Source of the DNA: Lichenicoccus sp965276875 | Lineage (GTDB): Bacteria > Pseudomonadota > Alphaproteobacteria > Acetobacterales > Acetobacteraceae | NCBI RefSeq assembly: GCF_965276875.1 | Contig: NZ_OZ255701.1 | Coordinates: forward strand, 2,356,001-2,420,000 | DNA length: 64,000 nucleotides | Direction: 5' to 3' | The notes under the pieces: generated by a model | Seen by the model: the letters and a program-made list of their open reading frames with translations, nothing else | Database searches by the model: none | What the model was told of the DNA's origin: nothing | Made by a program: the position numbers and the translations under genes | Shown here: positions 36,161 to 45,680 of the stretch, one piece after another | Position numbering within the stretch: position 1 is the stretch's first letter | How the letters are laid out: each line of letters starts with the position of its first letter

Positions 36161-37143
36161 CGCACCTGTCTCCTGCCGCCGCCAGCGACGGTGATCAGGA
36201 TCATCAAGCCCTCGCCGGCGGAGTACCAGATCGGCGGCACGTGCACGAAGACCAGGGCGGTGAGTACAACGCTGAGAAACAGGCTGCCGAGCACAGTACC
36301 GAGCATCGAGGCACGGCCGCCGGCGATCGCGGTGCCGCCGATCAGTGCCACCGCGATCGATTGCAGCTCCATATGATCGCCGGTGCCGGTGGTGACCGTG
36401 GCGGAGCCGGTGTAGCAGACGAACATCAGCCCCGCGAGCGCGGCGAGCAGGCCGGATAGTGCATAGGCCTGCACCTGCACGCGGGTCACCGGAATGCCGG
36501 CGTTGTAGGCCGCGCCAGCGTTGTTGCCGAGTGCCAGCAGGGCGCGGCCGAAGCGCGTATGGCCGAGCATGAACCAGGTCAGCAGCAGCACGACCCCCAG
36601 CACCAGCACCGGGATCGGCAGGATGCCGGCAATCAGGCCGTTGCCGAGCACGGCGTAGGCGTGCGGCACGGAGTCGACCTGGGTGCCATTGGAGACGATG
36701 AAGATCAGGCCGCTATACAGGCTGTAGGTGCCGAGCGTGGTGATGATCGGCGGGATGGTGAGCTTGGCCACCAGCAGGCCGTTTATGGTGCCGAGCACCA
36801 GCCCGATGGCGACCGCGATGGCGAACGCGCCCGCCAGCGGCAGCCCGCTGGCTTGCGCCAGCAGGCCGGTCGAAACCGCCGTCAGCCCGAGGATCGGCGC
36901 CACAGAAAGATCGATGCCGCGGGTTGCGATCACCAGGGTCTGGCCCAGCCCGAGCAGCGACAGCACGACCGAACCCAGCACCATGAAGCGCAGATTCTGC
37001 GGTGAGACGAAATTATGCCGGTACAGGGCGACAACGCCGATGGTGACAGCGGTCGCGATCAGCAACGTCAGTTCGCGTCGCTCCATCGACGCGGGCTTTG
37101 CCTTGTCGCGACGCGTCTGCTGAAGGGCGGCCATCGGCGTCAC
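36157..37143 (-). CDS. Sugar ABC transporter permease (RbsC type), first copy
   Basis: The GTG at 37143 forms a GTGA overlap with the ATPase stop and gives 328 residues; ATG 37134 (MAALQQTRRDKAKPASMERR) is an alternative. Family motifs are LGQTLVIATRGIDLSVAPIL and VLGTINGLLVAKLTIPPIIT, and there are about eight to ten hydrophobic segments. The 94 residues that precede MAALQQ in the open frame are antisense-like shadow from the ATPase gene. Confidence 0.92.
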   Translation of the reverse strand: MTPMAALQQTRRDKAKPASMERRELTLLIATAVTIGVVALYRHNFVSPQNLRFMVLGSVVLSLLGLGQTLVIATRGIDLSVAPILGLTAVSTGLLAQASGLPLAGAFAIAVAIGLVLGTINGLLVAKLTIPPIITTLGTYSLYSGLIFIVSNGTQVDSVPHAYAVLGNGLIAGILPIPVLVLGVVLLLTWFMLGHTRFGRALLALGNNAGAAYNAGIPVTRVQVQAYALSGLLAALAGLMFVCYTGSATVTTGTGDHMELQSIAVALIGGTAIAGGRASMLGTVLGSLFLSVVLTALVFVHVPPIWYSAGEGLMILITVAGGGRRQVR

Positions 37144-38642
37144 GCCGCGACCCCTGCTCTGCTCAGATAGGAGTGGCCAACAATTTCGGGGGTGATCTGC
37201 TGGCCGCGCAGTTCGGCGACGATGCGGCCCTCGTAGACCGACAGGATGCGGTCGCACAGGCGCACAAGCTCCTCCATTTCCGAGGAGATCACCAGGATCG
37301 CCATGCCCTCGCGCGCCAATCCTTCGATCAGCTCGTAGATTTCGTCCTTGGCGCCCACATCGACGCCGCGGGTCGGCTCGTCGAGGATCGCGACCTTCGG
37401 GGCCAGGCCCATCCATTTGCCGAACACCACCTTCTGCTGGTTGCCGCCGGACAGCCGCGCCAGCGCCTGGCCGATGCCGACGCAGCGCACCCGGTATTGC
37501 TTGACGGTGTCGCTGCTGATCGCCGCCTCGTGGCCGCGGTCGATCAGCCCCATACGCTGGCGCACCCGGTCGAGGCGTCCGGAGGTCAGGTTTTCGGCAA
37601 TGCTCATCGGCAACACCGCGCCGTAGCGCGCGCGATCCTCCGGCGCATAGACCAGACCCTTTCGTATGATCGCGTGCGGGGTGAGCCCCGTGATATTCTC
37701 CGAGCCGAGACGCACGCTGCCGGCGCTGCGGGCGCGAATGCCGAAGATGGTCTCGGCGATTTCGGTGCGGCCGGCGCCGACCAGGCCGGCGAGGCCAAGG
37801 ATCTCGCCCTCATGCAGAGTGAAGCGCACGTCGGCGAAGCGCTTCCCGTCCGAAAGCCCCTCGACGTCAAGCGCCGGCACATCCTTGGCCGCACTCCAGG
37901 TGCGGCGGGGGATCACCTGCATTTCGCGTCCGACCATGCGCGACATCAGCCGCACACGATCGAACTTGGGGCGCGTCACCTCGTCGACCAGATTGCCGTC
38001 GCGAAGCACGCTGATCTCGTCGCTGATTTCGAGGACCTCGTCCATGCGGTGGCTGATGAAGCCGAGCGTGCAGCCATCGTCGCGCAGCTTGCGCATGATC
38101 GAGAACAGATGCTCGACCTCGTGCGTGGTGAGCGGCGAAGTTGGCTCGTCGAACAGGATGAAGCGGCAGCCGCGCAACAGCGCCTTGGCGCACTCCACCT
38201 GTTGCGCTTGGGCGATCGAGAGGCGGCGGGCCTGCTGACCCACGTCGATATCGAGGCCCAGCGCGCCCAATGCCTCGCTCGCCGAGCGGCGCAGCCCGGC
38301 CCAGTCGATGCGTGGAAGCACGCGTCCGTTGGTCGGCAACTGGCCCACGAACATCGTCTCGGCGACGCTGAGTTCGGCCATCAGCGCCGGCTCCTGCGGC
38401 ACCAGATAGATGCCGTTTCGGTGTGCAACGAGCGGGCTTTCGAGCCGCAGTGGCTTGCCTTCCAGCGAAAGGCTGCCGGCGCTTGGCTGCAGGATCCCGG
38501 ACATGATCTTGAACAAGGTCGACTTGCCCGCGCCGTTCTCGCCCATCAGCGTATGGATGCAGCCGGGACGCAGCGACAGTCTGACGCCGCGCAGCACGTC
38601 GACGCTGCCGAAACTCTTGGTGATGTCGTGGGCGTTCAGCAT
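37140..38642 (-). CDS. Sugar ABC transporter ATPase, duplicated domain (RbsA type)
   Basis: The ATG at 38642 gives a 500-residue tandem ATPase. The first domain has Walker A GENGAGKST (34-42), signature LSIAQAQQVECAKAL and Walker B FILFDEPTSPLTTHE. The second domain has the degenerate Walker A GLVGAGRTEIAETIFG, signature LSGGNQQKVVFGKWM and Walker B VAILDEPTRGVDVGAKDE. This is the RbsA/MglA/XylG architecture. It opens the transporter operon and diverges from the LacI gene across an 82-bp operator region. Confidence 0.93.
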   Translation of the reverse strand: MLNAHDITKSFGSVDVLRGVRLSLRPGCIHTLMGENGAGKSTLFKIMSGILQPSAGSLSLEGKPLRLESPLVAHRNGIYLVPQEPALMAELSVAETMFVGQLPTNGRVLPRIDWAGLRRSASEALGALGLDIDVGQQARRLSIAQAQQVECAKALLRGCRFILFDEPTSPLTTHEVEHLFSIMRKLRDDGCTLGFISHRMDEVLEISDEISVLRDGNLVDEVTRPKFDRVRLMSRMVGREMQVIPRRTWSAAKDVPALDVEGLSDGKRFADVRFTLHEGEILGLAGLVGAGRTEIAETIFGIRARSAGSVRLGSENITGLTPHAIIRKGLVYAPEDRARYGAVLPMSIAENLTSGRLDRVRQRMGLIDRGHEAAISSDTVKQYRVRCVGIGQALARLSGGNQQKVVFGKWMGLAPKVAILDEPTRGVDVGAKDEIYELIEGLAREGMAILVISSEMEELVRLCDRILSVYEGRIVAELRGQQITPEIVGHSYLSRAGVAA

Positions 38643-38656
38643 GCTACGGACGTTCG

Positions 38657-38698
38657 TGGTTGCGCTACCATAGACACGGACGGATGGTAGCGCAACCA
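38657..38698. promoter_or_regulatory. Paired LacI-type operators in the divergent promoter
   Basis: TGGTTGCGCTACCA (38657-38670) and its reverse complement TGGTAGCGCAACCA (38685-38698) form a perfect 14-bp inverted repeat, centres 28 bp apart. Each arm is itself a near-palindrome centred on GCGC, the usual form of LacI-family operators. They lie between the ATPase start (38642) and the lacI-type gene (38725), so the regulator could control both directions, perhaps by binding both sites at once. Confidence 0.75.
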
Positions 38699-38724
38699 GC
38701 GTTCCTGGGTTACGCTGCCGGCGA

Positions 38725-39753
<1,029 letters not shown>

Positions 39754-39770
39754 CAACAAGGATGGACTTT

Positions 39771-40655
39771 ATGACAGAACAGATCGGCTTTATCGGCCTC
39801 GGCTATATGGGCCACGGCATGGCCAAGAACCTGGTCGAGAAGGGCTTTCCGCTCACCGTCATGGCGCATCGCAAGCGCGAGACCATCGACGATCTCAAGC
39901 AGCGTGGCGCGGTCGAGGTCGAGACTGCCCGCGCCATGGCGAAAGTGTGCGACATCGTCGTGCTCTGCGTCACCGGCAGCACCCAGGTCGAGGCGATCCT
40001 GAACGGTCCCGACGGTCTCGCCGCCGCCGGCAAGCCGCTCATGGTGATCGATTGCTCGACCTCGGAGCCCGCGATCACCGTGCGCCTGGCGCAAGAACTG
40101 GCGCCGCAAGGCATCACCTTGATCGACGCGCCGCTCAGCCGCACACCCAAGGAAGCCTGGGCCGGCACCCTGGACGTCATGCTCGGCGGCGCTTCCCACG
40201 ATGTGCGGCGTGCGCGTCCGGTGCTGGAGACATTTGCCGGACGGATCGTCGAGACGGGAGCCACCGGCAGCGCGCACATGATGAAGCTGCTGAACAACTT
40301 CGTCTCGCTCGGCTACGGCGCGCTCTATGCCGAAGCGCTGATGCTCGGCGCCAAGGCCGGCGTCTCGGCGCAGACCTTCCACGCCGTCATCGGCGGCGGC
40401 CGGATGGATTGCCCGTTCTTTCAGACCTACTTCGAGTATGTCGTCGGCGGCAACCGCGATGCCCATAAATTCACGCTGGATAATGCACTGAAGGACCTCA
40501 CCTACCTCGTGAATTTTGCAAGCGCGAGTGCTGCGGCCAATCCGGTCGGGGCGGCAGTCCGCAACAGCTACGCGCTGGCCATCGGCCTCGGGCGTGGCGG
40601 CGACTACGTGCCGATGCTGACCGACGCCTTGGCCTTGGCGAACAAGGGTCCCTGA
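39771..40655 (+). CDS. NAD(P)-dependent beta-hydroxyacid reductase (HIBADH/GarR family)
   Basis: The ATG at 39771 with AAGGA at 39758-39762 is preferred over 39762 because it is properly spaced from the ribosome-binding site; it gives 294 residues. Motifs are IGFIGLGYMGHGMAKNLVEK, the substrate loop LIDAPLSRTPKEAWAGTLD and the catalytic Lys in HMMKLLNNFVSLGYGALYA. The DAPLSRTP loop deviates from the usual DAPVSGG, so the substrate may differ from tartronate semialdehyde. It follows the LacI gene by 17 bp and probably works in the same acid-sugar pathway. Confidence 0.88.
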   Translation: MTEQIGFIGLGYMGHGMAKNLVEKGFPLTVMAHRKRETIDDLKQRGAVEVETARAMAKVCDIVVLCVTGSTQVEAILNGPDGLAAAGKPLMVIDCSTSEPAITVRLAQELAPQGITLIDAPLSRTPKEAWAGTLDVMLGGASHDVRRARPVLETFAGRIVETGATGSAHMMKLLNNFVSLGYGALYAEALMLGAKAGVSAQTFHAVIGGGRMDCPFFQTYFEYVVGGNRDAHKFTLDNALKDLTYLVNFASASAAANPVGAAVRNSYALAIGLGRGGDYVPMLTDALALANKGP

Positions 40656-41576
40656 TCAGGCGGCGCGGCAGGACCCGCCGCCGAGCACGCAGAACTCGGC
40701 GCAATAACGGTGGTTGAGCTTCACCGTGCGCGCCGCGGCGGCAAGCGTGTCGCCGAGTTCGAATTGCGCATCATAGGGCAACAAAGTGCAGCTCACCACC
40801 ACCGGCTTCTCGGCGCCGCGCCGCTTGACCACCATACGCTGGTCCGCGCACATCATCTGGCCCGGCTGTTTGCCGAGAATTCCCCAGCATTGCTCGGTGA
40901 TCTCCGGCACGCGGCGTTGCTGCTCCATTTCCGGAAACAGCACGAGTTGCGCCGGATCCTGAGGGTCAAGCGTCAGGCCGAGTTCGGCGAACAGGGCGCC
41001 ATAGCCTTCGCGGAGTGCTGCCTCGTCCTCGTCCCAGAGCGTGCGTCCGGCGATTGCCAGGTCGAAGCCGGCGCGCGCGAGCCAGCGCAGCCCGTCGATC
41101 GCCGCTGCCCAACTCCCGTCTCCACGCAGGCTCTCGTGCAAATCCGCTGAATAATGGTCCAGCGACATTCTTAGCGTGAGACGCCCCGGAAAGTCGGCGC
41201 GCAGCGCTTCGAGTTCGGCCTCGAAACGTCGCATCGGCCGCATCGCGTTGGTCAGCACCAGCACCCGGTAGCCGGCCGACAGTGCGTCGCGGATCATGCC
41301 GGGCAGATCACGGTTCATGAACGGCTCGCCGCCGGTAAAGGCGACCTCGCGCAAGCTGGCGTGTTGCGCCGCCGCTTCGTCAAGGATCGTGCGGACCTCG
41401 TCGCGGCCGAGATAGGCCAGCCGGTCGTTGGTCGGGCTGCTCTCGATATAGCAGCCGGCGCAGGTGACGTTGCAGAGCGTGCCGGTGTTGAACCAGAGCG
41501 TGCGCAGCCCGGCGAACGGCACCGTCGCGCGTGTCTCGCCGGTTGCGGTACGGTCGGGATCGCTGAACGGTCTCAT
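40656..41576 (-). CDS. Radical SAM protein with C-terminal cysteine cluster
   Basis: The ATG at 41576 gives 306 residues. The radical SAM cluster motif is CNVTCAGC (Cys35, Cys39, Cys42), followed by VAFTGGEPFMNRDLPGM, which binds SAM. The C-terminal part holds further cysteines (EQCWGILG, MMCADQRM, VSCTLLPYD, HRYCAEFCVLGGGSCR), a SPASM-like arrangement for auxiliary Fe-S clusters. The substrate is unknown. It is coupled by ATGA to the sterol-desaturase-like gene and lies next to a glycosyltransferase of the rSAM-associated TIGR04283 type. Its stop directly abuts the convergent gene ending at 40655. Confidence 0.88.
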   Translation of the reverse strand: MRPFSDPDRTATGETRATVPFAGLRTLWFNTGTLCNVTCAGCYIESSPTNDRLAYLGRDEVRTILDEAAAQHASLREVAFTGGEPFMNRDLPGMIRDALSAGYRVLVLTNAMRPMRRFEAELEALRADFPGRLTLRMSLDHYSADLHESLRGDGSWAAAIDGLRWLARAGFDLAIAGRTLWDEDEAALREGYGALFAELGLTLDPQDPAQLVLFPEMEQQRRVPEITEQCWGILGKQPGQMMCADQRMVVKRRGAEKPVVVSCTLLPYDAQFELGDTLAAAARTVKLNHRYCAEFCVLGGGSCRAA

Positions 41577-42400
41577 CGACGGGTTCTCCAGTCGTCGCGC
41601 TGCCGCAGGAACGGCAGCAGCAGCGAGGCGAGCAGACCGGTCTGGCGCGGATGATGATAGGCGGGAACACCGATCCTTACCGCCGGTGGCGAGGCGTCGA
41701 GACGGAAGCTGTCGTGCAGATGGTCCCATAGGCTGAGCCCGCTCGACCAGTTCGAGTTTGTCAGGCGCTGCTCGGCGGTGTGGTGAATGCCGTGCATGCG
41801 CGGCGTCGTCAGCACCCAGGCGAGCCGCCGCTCAAAGCGTTCGGGCAGGCGCAGATTGGAGTGGTGAAACACCACGGAGGCGAAGAAGAAGCCCTGCCAG
41901 ACGCGCAGCGCCCGTGGTGAGGTACCCAGCAGCGCCACCTGGGCGGCGCGCCAGGGCACCGAGAGCAGCATGTCGGCGGCGTGGAAACGCAACGCCGTGG
42001 TGGCGTCTAGATCGAGATCGATGTGATGCACCAGATGCAGACGCCAAAGCAGCGGCACCTTGTGGGTCAGCACGTGCCAGACATACATCGTGTAATCCAT
42101 CGCCAGGAACGCCAGCGCGTCGCGCGCGAGCGGCGGCAACGGCAAAAGCTGGACCAGGCCGCGCTGGCGCCGGACCACGCGCTGCGCAAGCGATCGCGCC
42201 ACCGGGCCTTCCAACGTCGACACCACAAGCAGGCTGAGGGCGCCGAGCGTGAGGTTGCGCAGGCTACGCGCGGGCTCGACCTGCGTGCGCGACCTGAGCG
42301 ACGCGGCACGCTCCGCCAGCATGATGGCGGCGAGCCCCGCGAGGGCCGGCAGCGGCGATTGCATGACGGCGCGCGCACGGCGAAACTGGGGGATGGACAT
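41573..42400 (-). CDS. Sterol desaturase / fatty acid hydroxylase-family membrane protein
   Basis: From the ATG at 42400 the protein is 275 residues (ATG 42364 is an alternative). Diiron histidine boxes are visible: HVLTHKVPLLWRLHLVHH and the distal RMHGIHHTAEQRLTNSNW. Two to four hydrophobic segments flank them. Such enzymes insert hydroxyl groups or double bonds into lipids. The start codon at 42400-42398 shares the CATG tetranucleotide with the divergent glycosyltransferase start. ATGA overlap with the radical SAM gene suggests a common pathway. Confidence 0.88.
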   Translation of the reverse strand: MSIPQFRRARAVMQSPLPALAGLAAIMLAERAASLRSRTQVEPARSLRNLTLGALSLLVVSTLEGPVARSLAQRVVRRQRGLVQLLPLPPLARDALAFLAMDYTMYVWHVLTHKVPLLWRLHLVHHIDLDLDATTALRFHAADMLLSVPWRAAQVALLGTSPRALRVWQGFFFASVVFHHSNLRLPERFERRLAWVLTTPRMHGIHHTAEQRLTNSNWSSGLSLWDHLHDSFRLDASPPAVRIGVPAYHHPRQTGLLASLLLPFLRQRDDWRTRR

Positions 42401-43148
42401 GCGGCAAGAGATTGGGCTGCGAACCCGTGTTGCAATCGTGGTGCCGATGTTCAACGAGGCAGCCGGCCTACCGGCCCTGCTGCGCGGGCTCGCGGCACTG
42501 GAGCCGCGCCCCGCGGAGGTCATCGCCGTCGACGGCGGCAGCACCGACGCCTCGGTTGCCATTGCCGAGGCCGGCGGACTGCGTGTGCTGCGCCCCGAGG
42601 CGCGCGGCCGCGCGGCGCAGATCAACCAGGCGGTGGCCCTGACCGCGGCACCCCTGATCTGCATCCTGCACGCCGACACCGAGTTGCCGCGCGACGCGGT
42701 TGCGGTCATGCGCGCGGTGCTGGCCGATCCCGCCGTGTCGCTCGCCGGGTTCACCGCGCTGATCGGCGGTGCGCAGTCGGTGCGCTGGGGGACCAGCCTG
42801 CATAGCTGGCTGAAGACCTGGTACGCGCCGCTGCTGTTTCGCCCGCATTTGTTCGTGCGTGGCGGCCGATTGCTGTTCGGCGACCAGGCGATGTTTTTCC
42901 GGCGCGCGGATTTCCTCGCGGTCGGCGGTTGCGATCCGAGCTTGCGTCTGATGGAGGACGCCGACCTGTGCATCCGACTGACCGCGCGCGGTCGCATCCG
43001 GCTGGTCAGCCGGATCGTCATGACCTCGGACCGCAGGGTCGCGGCCTGGGGCGGGCTGCGCACCAACTGGATCTATCTCAAGCTTGGCATACGTTGGGGC
43101 CTCGGGCTGCGCGATCGGCTGGAACGGCACTATCCGGACGTGCGTTGA
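42399..43148 (+). CDS. Glycosyltransferase family 2, TIGR04283 (rSAM-associated transferase 2) type
   Basis: The ATG at 42399 (GGGGG upstream; ATG 42393 possible) gives 249 residues. GT2 features are VAIVVPMFNEAAGLPALLRG, VDGGSTDASVAIAEA, LICILHADTELPRDAV (DXD-like HAD-T) and RRADFLAVGGCDPSLRLMED. The GGSTD and HADTELP blocks and the short length match the TIGR04283 group, often found beside radical SAM proteins. It diverges from the desaturase and converges on the SDR with 19 bp of overlap. Confidence 0.87.
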   Translation: MRQEIGLRTRVAIVVPMFNEAAGLPALLRGLAALEPRPAEVIAVDGGSTDASVAIAEAGGLRVLRPEARGRAAQINQAVALTAAPLICILHADTELPRDAVAVMRAVLADPAVSLAGFTALIGGAQSVRWGTSLHSWLKTWYAPLLFRPHLFVRGGRLLFGDQAMFFRRADFLAVGGCDPSLRLMEDADLCIRLTARGRIRLVSRIVMTSDRRVAAWGGLRTNWIYLKLGIRWGLGLRDRLERHYPDVR

Positions 43149-44209
43149 ACCGCCGAGCGCAGGAAGCCCGCCGTCATGCAGTATTCGACGATCCGGCGCA
43201 GGAAGCCGTCCCCGGTGTCAGGGCAGCGGCGTCCTGTAAGGGCTTCAAAGCGCCTGTCGCAGAAGCGCGGATCGCGTTGCAGATAGTTGGCATAGGGTGC
43301 GGTGACCTGTTCGTGCAGCAGCCGCTCGCGGCCGCTGAGGCGGTCCGGGTCGAACTGCTCGGGTGCGATCAGGCAGGGCCGCCTGAGATGCGGAAATCCG
43401 CCCGCCGCGCGGTGCAACGCGCGCAAGGTCATCGGCGCCGAGGATACCAGATGGAAGATGCCGCCGGCGGCGTCATCGATGCGCTCTGCAAGGTCGACGA
43501 GACCGTCCACCACGTGATCGATCGGCACCAGGTCGAGACTGGCCGCGGGGTCGGCGGGCAGGGCCGTGATGCGTCCGTCGGACAGCAGCCGCAGCAACTG
43601 ATAGATGCCGCCGAACGCGCCGATGGCGCCGTCGGTGGTACTCCCCATCACGATCGAGGGACGGGCGATCGCGACCGGCAGACCGCGCGCCGCCGCCGCG
43701 AGTGCGAGATGTTCGGCCGCCGCCTTGCTCGACTCATAGCCATTGGCGAAGCGAACGTCGGCGGCCGTCGGGCGCTCCTCGATCGGGCCGGATCGCTCGC
43801 CGCAGACATAGGCGGTGCTGACCAGCAGCACCGGCACCGCGCCGCCGGCGGCCACCTCCAGCACGTTGGCGGTGCCCCCGATATTGACCTGGGCATAGCG
43901 CGCGGGCGGCAGCGCGAAGCCGGTCAACGCCGCGCAATGCACGATCAGGTCGAGGCTGTCCGCAAGCCGCGCGCAAGCGTCCGGCGCCAGTCCGAAGTGC
44001 CCGCTGCAGACATCGCCCTGCACGGCCACGATGCCGCCGGGCTCGGGCGGCGTGCCGGCCCATGCTGTCGTCGGCAACGTCCGGCCGTCATTGCGCGACA
44101 GTCCTTGCGCGCGATGCATCAGGGCGAACACGCCGTGACCGCGCTCGGCGAGCACACCCGCCAGTTCGCGCCCGATCAGCCCGCTCGCCCCCGTGATCAA
44201 TATTTGCAT
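43130..44209 (-). CDS. Thioester-reductase-like extended SDR
   Basis: The ATG at 44209 gives 359 residues. The Rossmann start QILITGASGLIGRELAGVL is followed by LIVHCAALTGFALPPARYAQ, VPVLLVSTAYVCGERSGPIE and the catalytic YESSK (Tyr-x3-Lys). The SDLVPIDHVVDGL-like block (LDLVPIDHVVDGLVDL) and C-terminal region are typical of male-sterility/thioester reductase proteins (NAD_binding_4), which reduce acyl thioesters to aldehydes or alcohols. It may release or reduce a lipid made by the neighbouring enzymes (inference). It diverges from the flavin disulfide reductase gene across 49 bp. Confidence 0.84.
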   Translation of the reverse strand: MQILITGASGLIGRELAGVLAERGHGVFALMHRAQGLSRNDGRTLPTTAWAGTPPEPGGIVAVQGDVCSGHFGLAPDACARLADSLDLIVHCAALTGFALPPARYAQVNIGGTANVLEVAAGGAVPVLLVSTAYVCGERSGPIEERPTAADVRFANGYESSKAAAEHLALAAAARGLPVAIARPSIVMGSTTDGAIGAFGGIYQLLRLLSDGRITALPADPAASLDLVPIDHVVDGLVDLAERIDDAAGGIFHLVSSAPMTLRALHRAAGGFPHLRRPCLIAPEQFDPDRLSGRERLLHEQVTAPYANYLQRDPRFCDRRFEALTGRRCPDTGDGFLRRIVEYCMTAGFLRSAVQRTSG

Positions 44210-44258
44210 CGGCGCTCCATGCGGCAAACATCCCCGGCAAGCAAAGCAAGAGTCGGGT

Positions 44259-45608
44259 ATGGCGCGCACCCATGACGTCATTGTCATCGGCGCCGGTTCG
44301 GCCGGCCTGACCGCGGCGGGCGGCTGCGCCAGGCTCGGGCTGCGGGTGGCTCTGATCGAGCGTGACCGGATGGGCGGGGAATGCCTCAATACCGGCTGCG
44401 TGCCGTCCAAGGCCCTGCTGGCTGCTGCCCCCGACTTCGCCGCTGCACGCGTCAATATGCGCCGCGCCATCGAGACGATCGCGCCGCATGACTCCGCCGA
44501 GCGCTTCGCCGCCTGGGGCGTGGAGGTGATCCGCGGTCACGCGGCCCTCGCCGGACCGCGCTCGGTCGCGGTAGGCGGACACATCCTCGAGGCGCCGCGG
44601 ATCGTGCTGGCGGTCGGCTCAAACCCCGTGCTGCCCCCCATCGAGGGCCTGGCGCAAGCCCCATACCTGACCAACGAAACCCTGTTCGAGCTGACCGACC
44701 TGCCCGCCCACCTGCTTGTCATCGGCGGCGGACCGATCGGCATCGAGCTGGCCCAGGCGTTCCGCCGTCTGGGCGCCAAAGTGACGGTTATCGAGGCCGA
44801 CCGGGCGCTCGCCCGCGAGGAGCCCGAAGCTGCCGCCGTCATCCTGGGTGTATTGCGCGCGCAGGGCGTCGTCGTGCGCGAGCAGACCTCCGTGCAGCGG
44901 GTGGCAACGGGCCCTGACGGCATTCAGCTCGCGCTCGAAACCGGCGAGACCCTCATTGGCAGCCATCTTCTGGTCGCCGCCGGCCGCAGCCCCAACCTCG
45001 ACGGACTGCGCCTCGACTTGGCCGGCGTGCGGACGCAAGAAGGCGCGATCACGGTCGACCGGCGCTGCCGTACCAGCAACAGGCGGATTTTCGCGATCGG
45101 CGACTGCGGCGACGGCCCGAAATTCACCCACGCCGCCGGTCATGCGGGCAGCATCGTGGTCATGAATATCGGCTTCGGCCTGCCCGCGCGCACCCGCTTC
45201 GCGCTGATGCCGAGCGTCACCTACACCAAGCCCGAACTGGCCAGGATTGGCGTCACCGAACAGCAGGCGCGCGCCTCGCGCCACGACGTGCGCACCATCA
45301 CGCAGCCCTTCGCCGACAACGACCGCGCCGTCATCGAAGGCGAGACCGAGGGCTTCGCCAAGCTGGTGCGCGCCGGGCGAAAGATCGCCGGTGTGACCAT
45401 CGTCGGGGCCGGTGCCGGCGAACTGCTGCTGCCCTGGAGCTTGGCGATGGGTGGGCGTGCCTCGCTCTGGGCACTGTCCGGCGCCACGATCGCCTACCCC
45501 ACTCGTTCGGAGATCACCAAGGCGCTGGCGTTCGCCGCCTACGAGCCGGCGATCTTCGGACGCTGGGCGCGGCGATGGGCAAAATTGCTGTCGCGCATGC
45601 GACGATAG
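44259..45608 (+). CDS. Flavin-dependent disulfide oxidoreductase (mercuric-reductase-like)
   Basis: This 449-residue class I pyridine nucleotide-disulfide oxidoreductase has FAD motif VIVIGAGSAGLTAAGG (8-23), redox-active Cys42/Cys47 in GGECLNTGCVPSK, NAD motif LLVIGGGPIGIELAQAF and the FAD-binding RIFAIGDCGDG. The dimer-interface catalytic motif, HxHPTxxE in dihydrolipoamide dehydrogenase, reads TIAYPTRSE, so the catalytic His is Tyr. It is therefore unlikely to oxidise dihydrolipoamide and is closer to mercuric-reductase-like enzymes without the N-terminal metal domain. Confidence 0.88.
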   Translation: MARTHDVIVIGAGSAGLTAAGGCARLGLRVALIERDRMGGECLNTGCVPSKALLAAAPDFAAARVNMRRAIETIAPHDSAERFAAWGVEVIRGHAALAGPRSVAVGGHILEAPRIVLAVGSNPVLPPIEGLAQAPYLTNETLFELTDLPAHLLVIGGGPIGIELAQAFRRLGAKVTVIEADRALAREEPEAAAVILGVLRAQGVVVREQTSVQRVATGPDGIQLALETGETLIGSHLLVAAGRSPNLDGLRLDLAGVRTQEGAITVDRRCRTSNRRIFAIGDCGDGPKFTHAAGHAGSIVVMNIGFGLPARTRFALMPSVTYTKPELARIGVTEQQARASRHDVRTITQPFADNDRAVIEGETEGFAKLVRAGRKIAGVTIVGAGAGELLLPWSLAMGGRASLWALSGATIAYPTRSEITKALAFAAYEPAIFGRWARRWAKLLSRMRR

Positions 45609-45653
45609 CGCAATGCACCCTTTTTACTTATCGCGCGTCTTTCCGCATTGTGC
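45608..45653 (+). promoter_or_regulatory. Inverted repeat in the cysK leader
   Basis: GCGCAATGC (45608-45616) pairs with GCATTGTGC (45645-45653), nine pairs with one G-U, across a 28-nt loop that contains CTTTTTAC. It lies between the flavoprotein stop and cysK and could be a weak terminator or a cis element for cysK. No known riboswitch consensus is evident. Confidence 0.35.
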
Positions 45654-45680
45654 GCGTAGAGCCCCAAAGGGAGACCACCG

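Noticed and set aside
38706..38720. A third LacI half-site in GGGTTACGCTGCC before the regulator gene
   Set aside because: Matches the operator arms at too few positions.
40600..40658. Selenocysteine readthrough of the radical SAM gene, since related clusters carry selenoproteins
   Set aside because: The frame beyond the TGA is simply antisense to the neighbouring reductase, with no protein-like sequence or SECIS-like hairpin seen.
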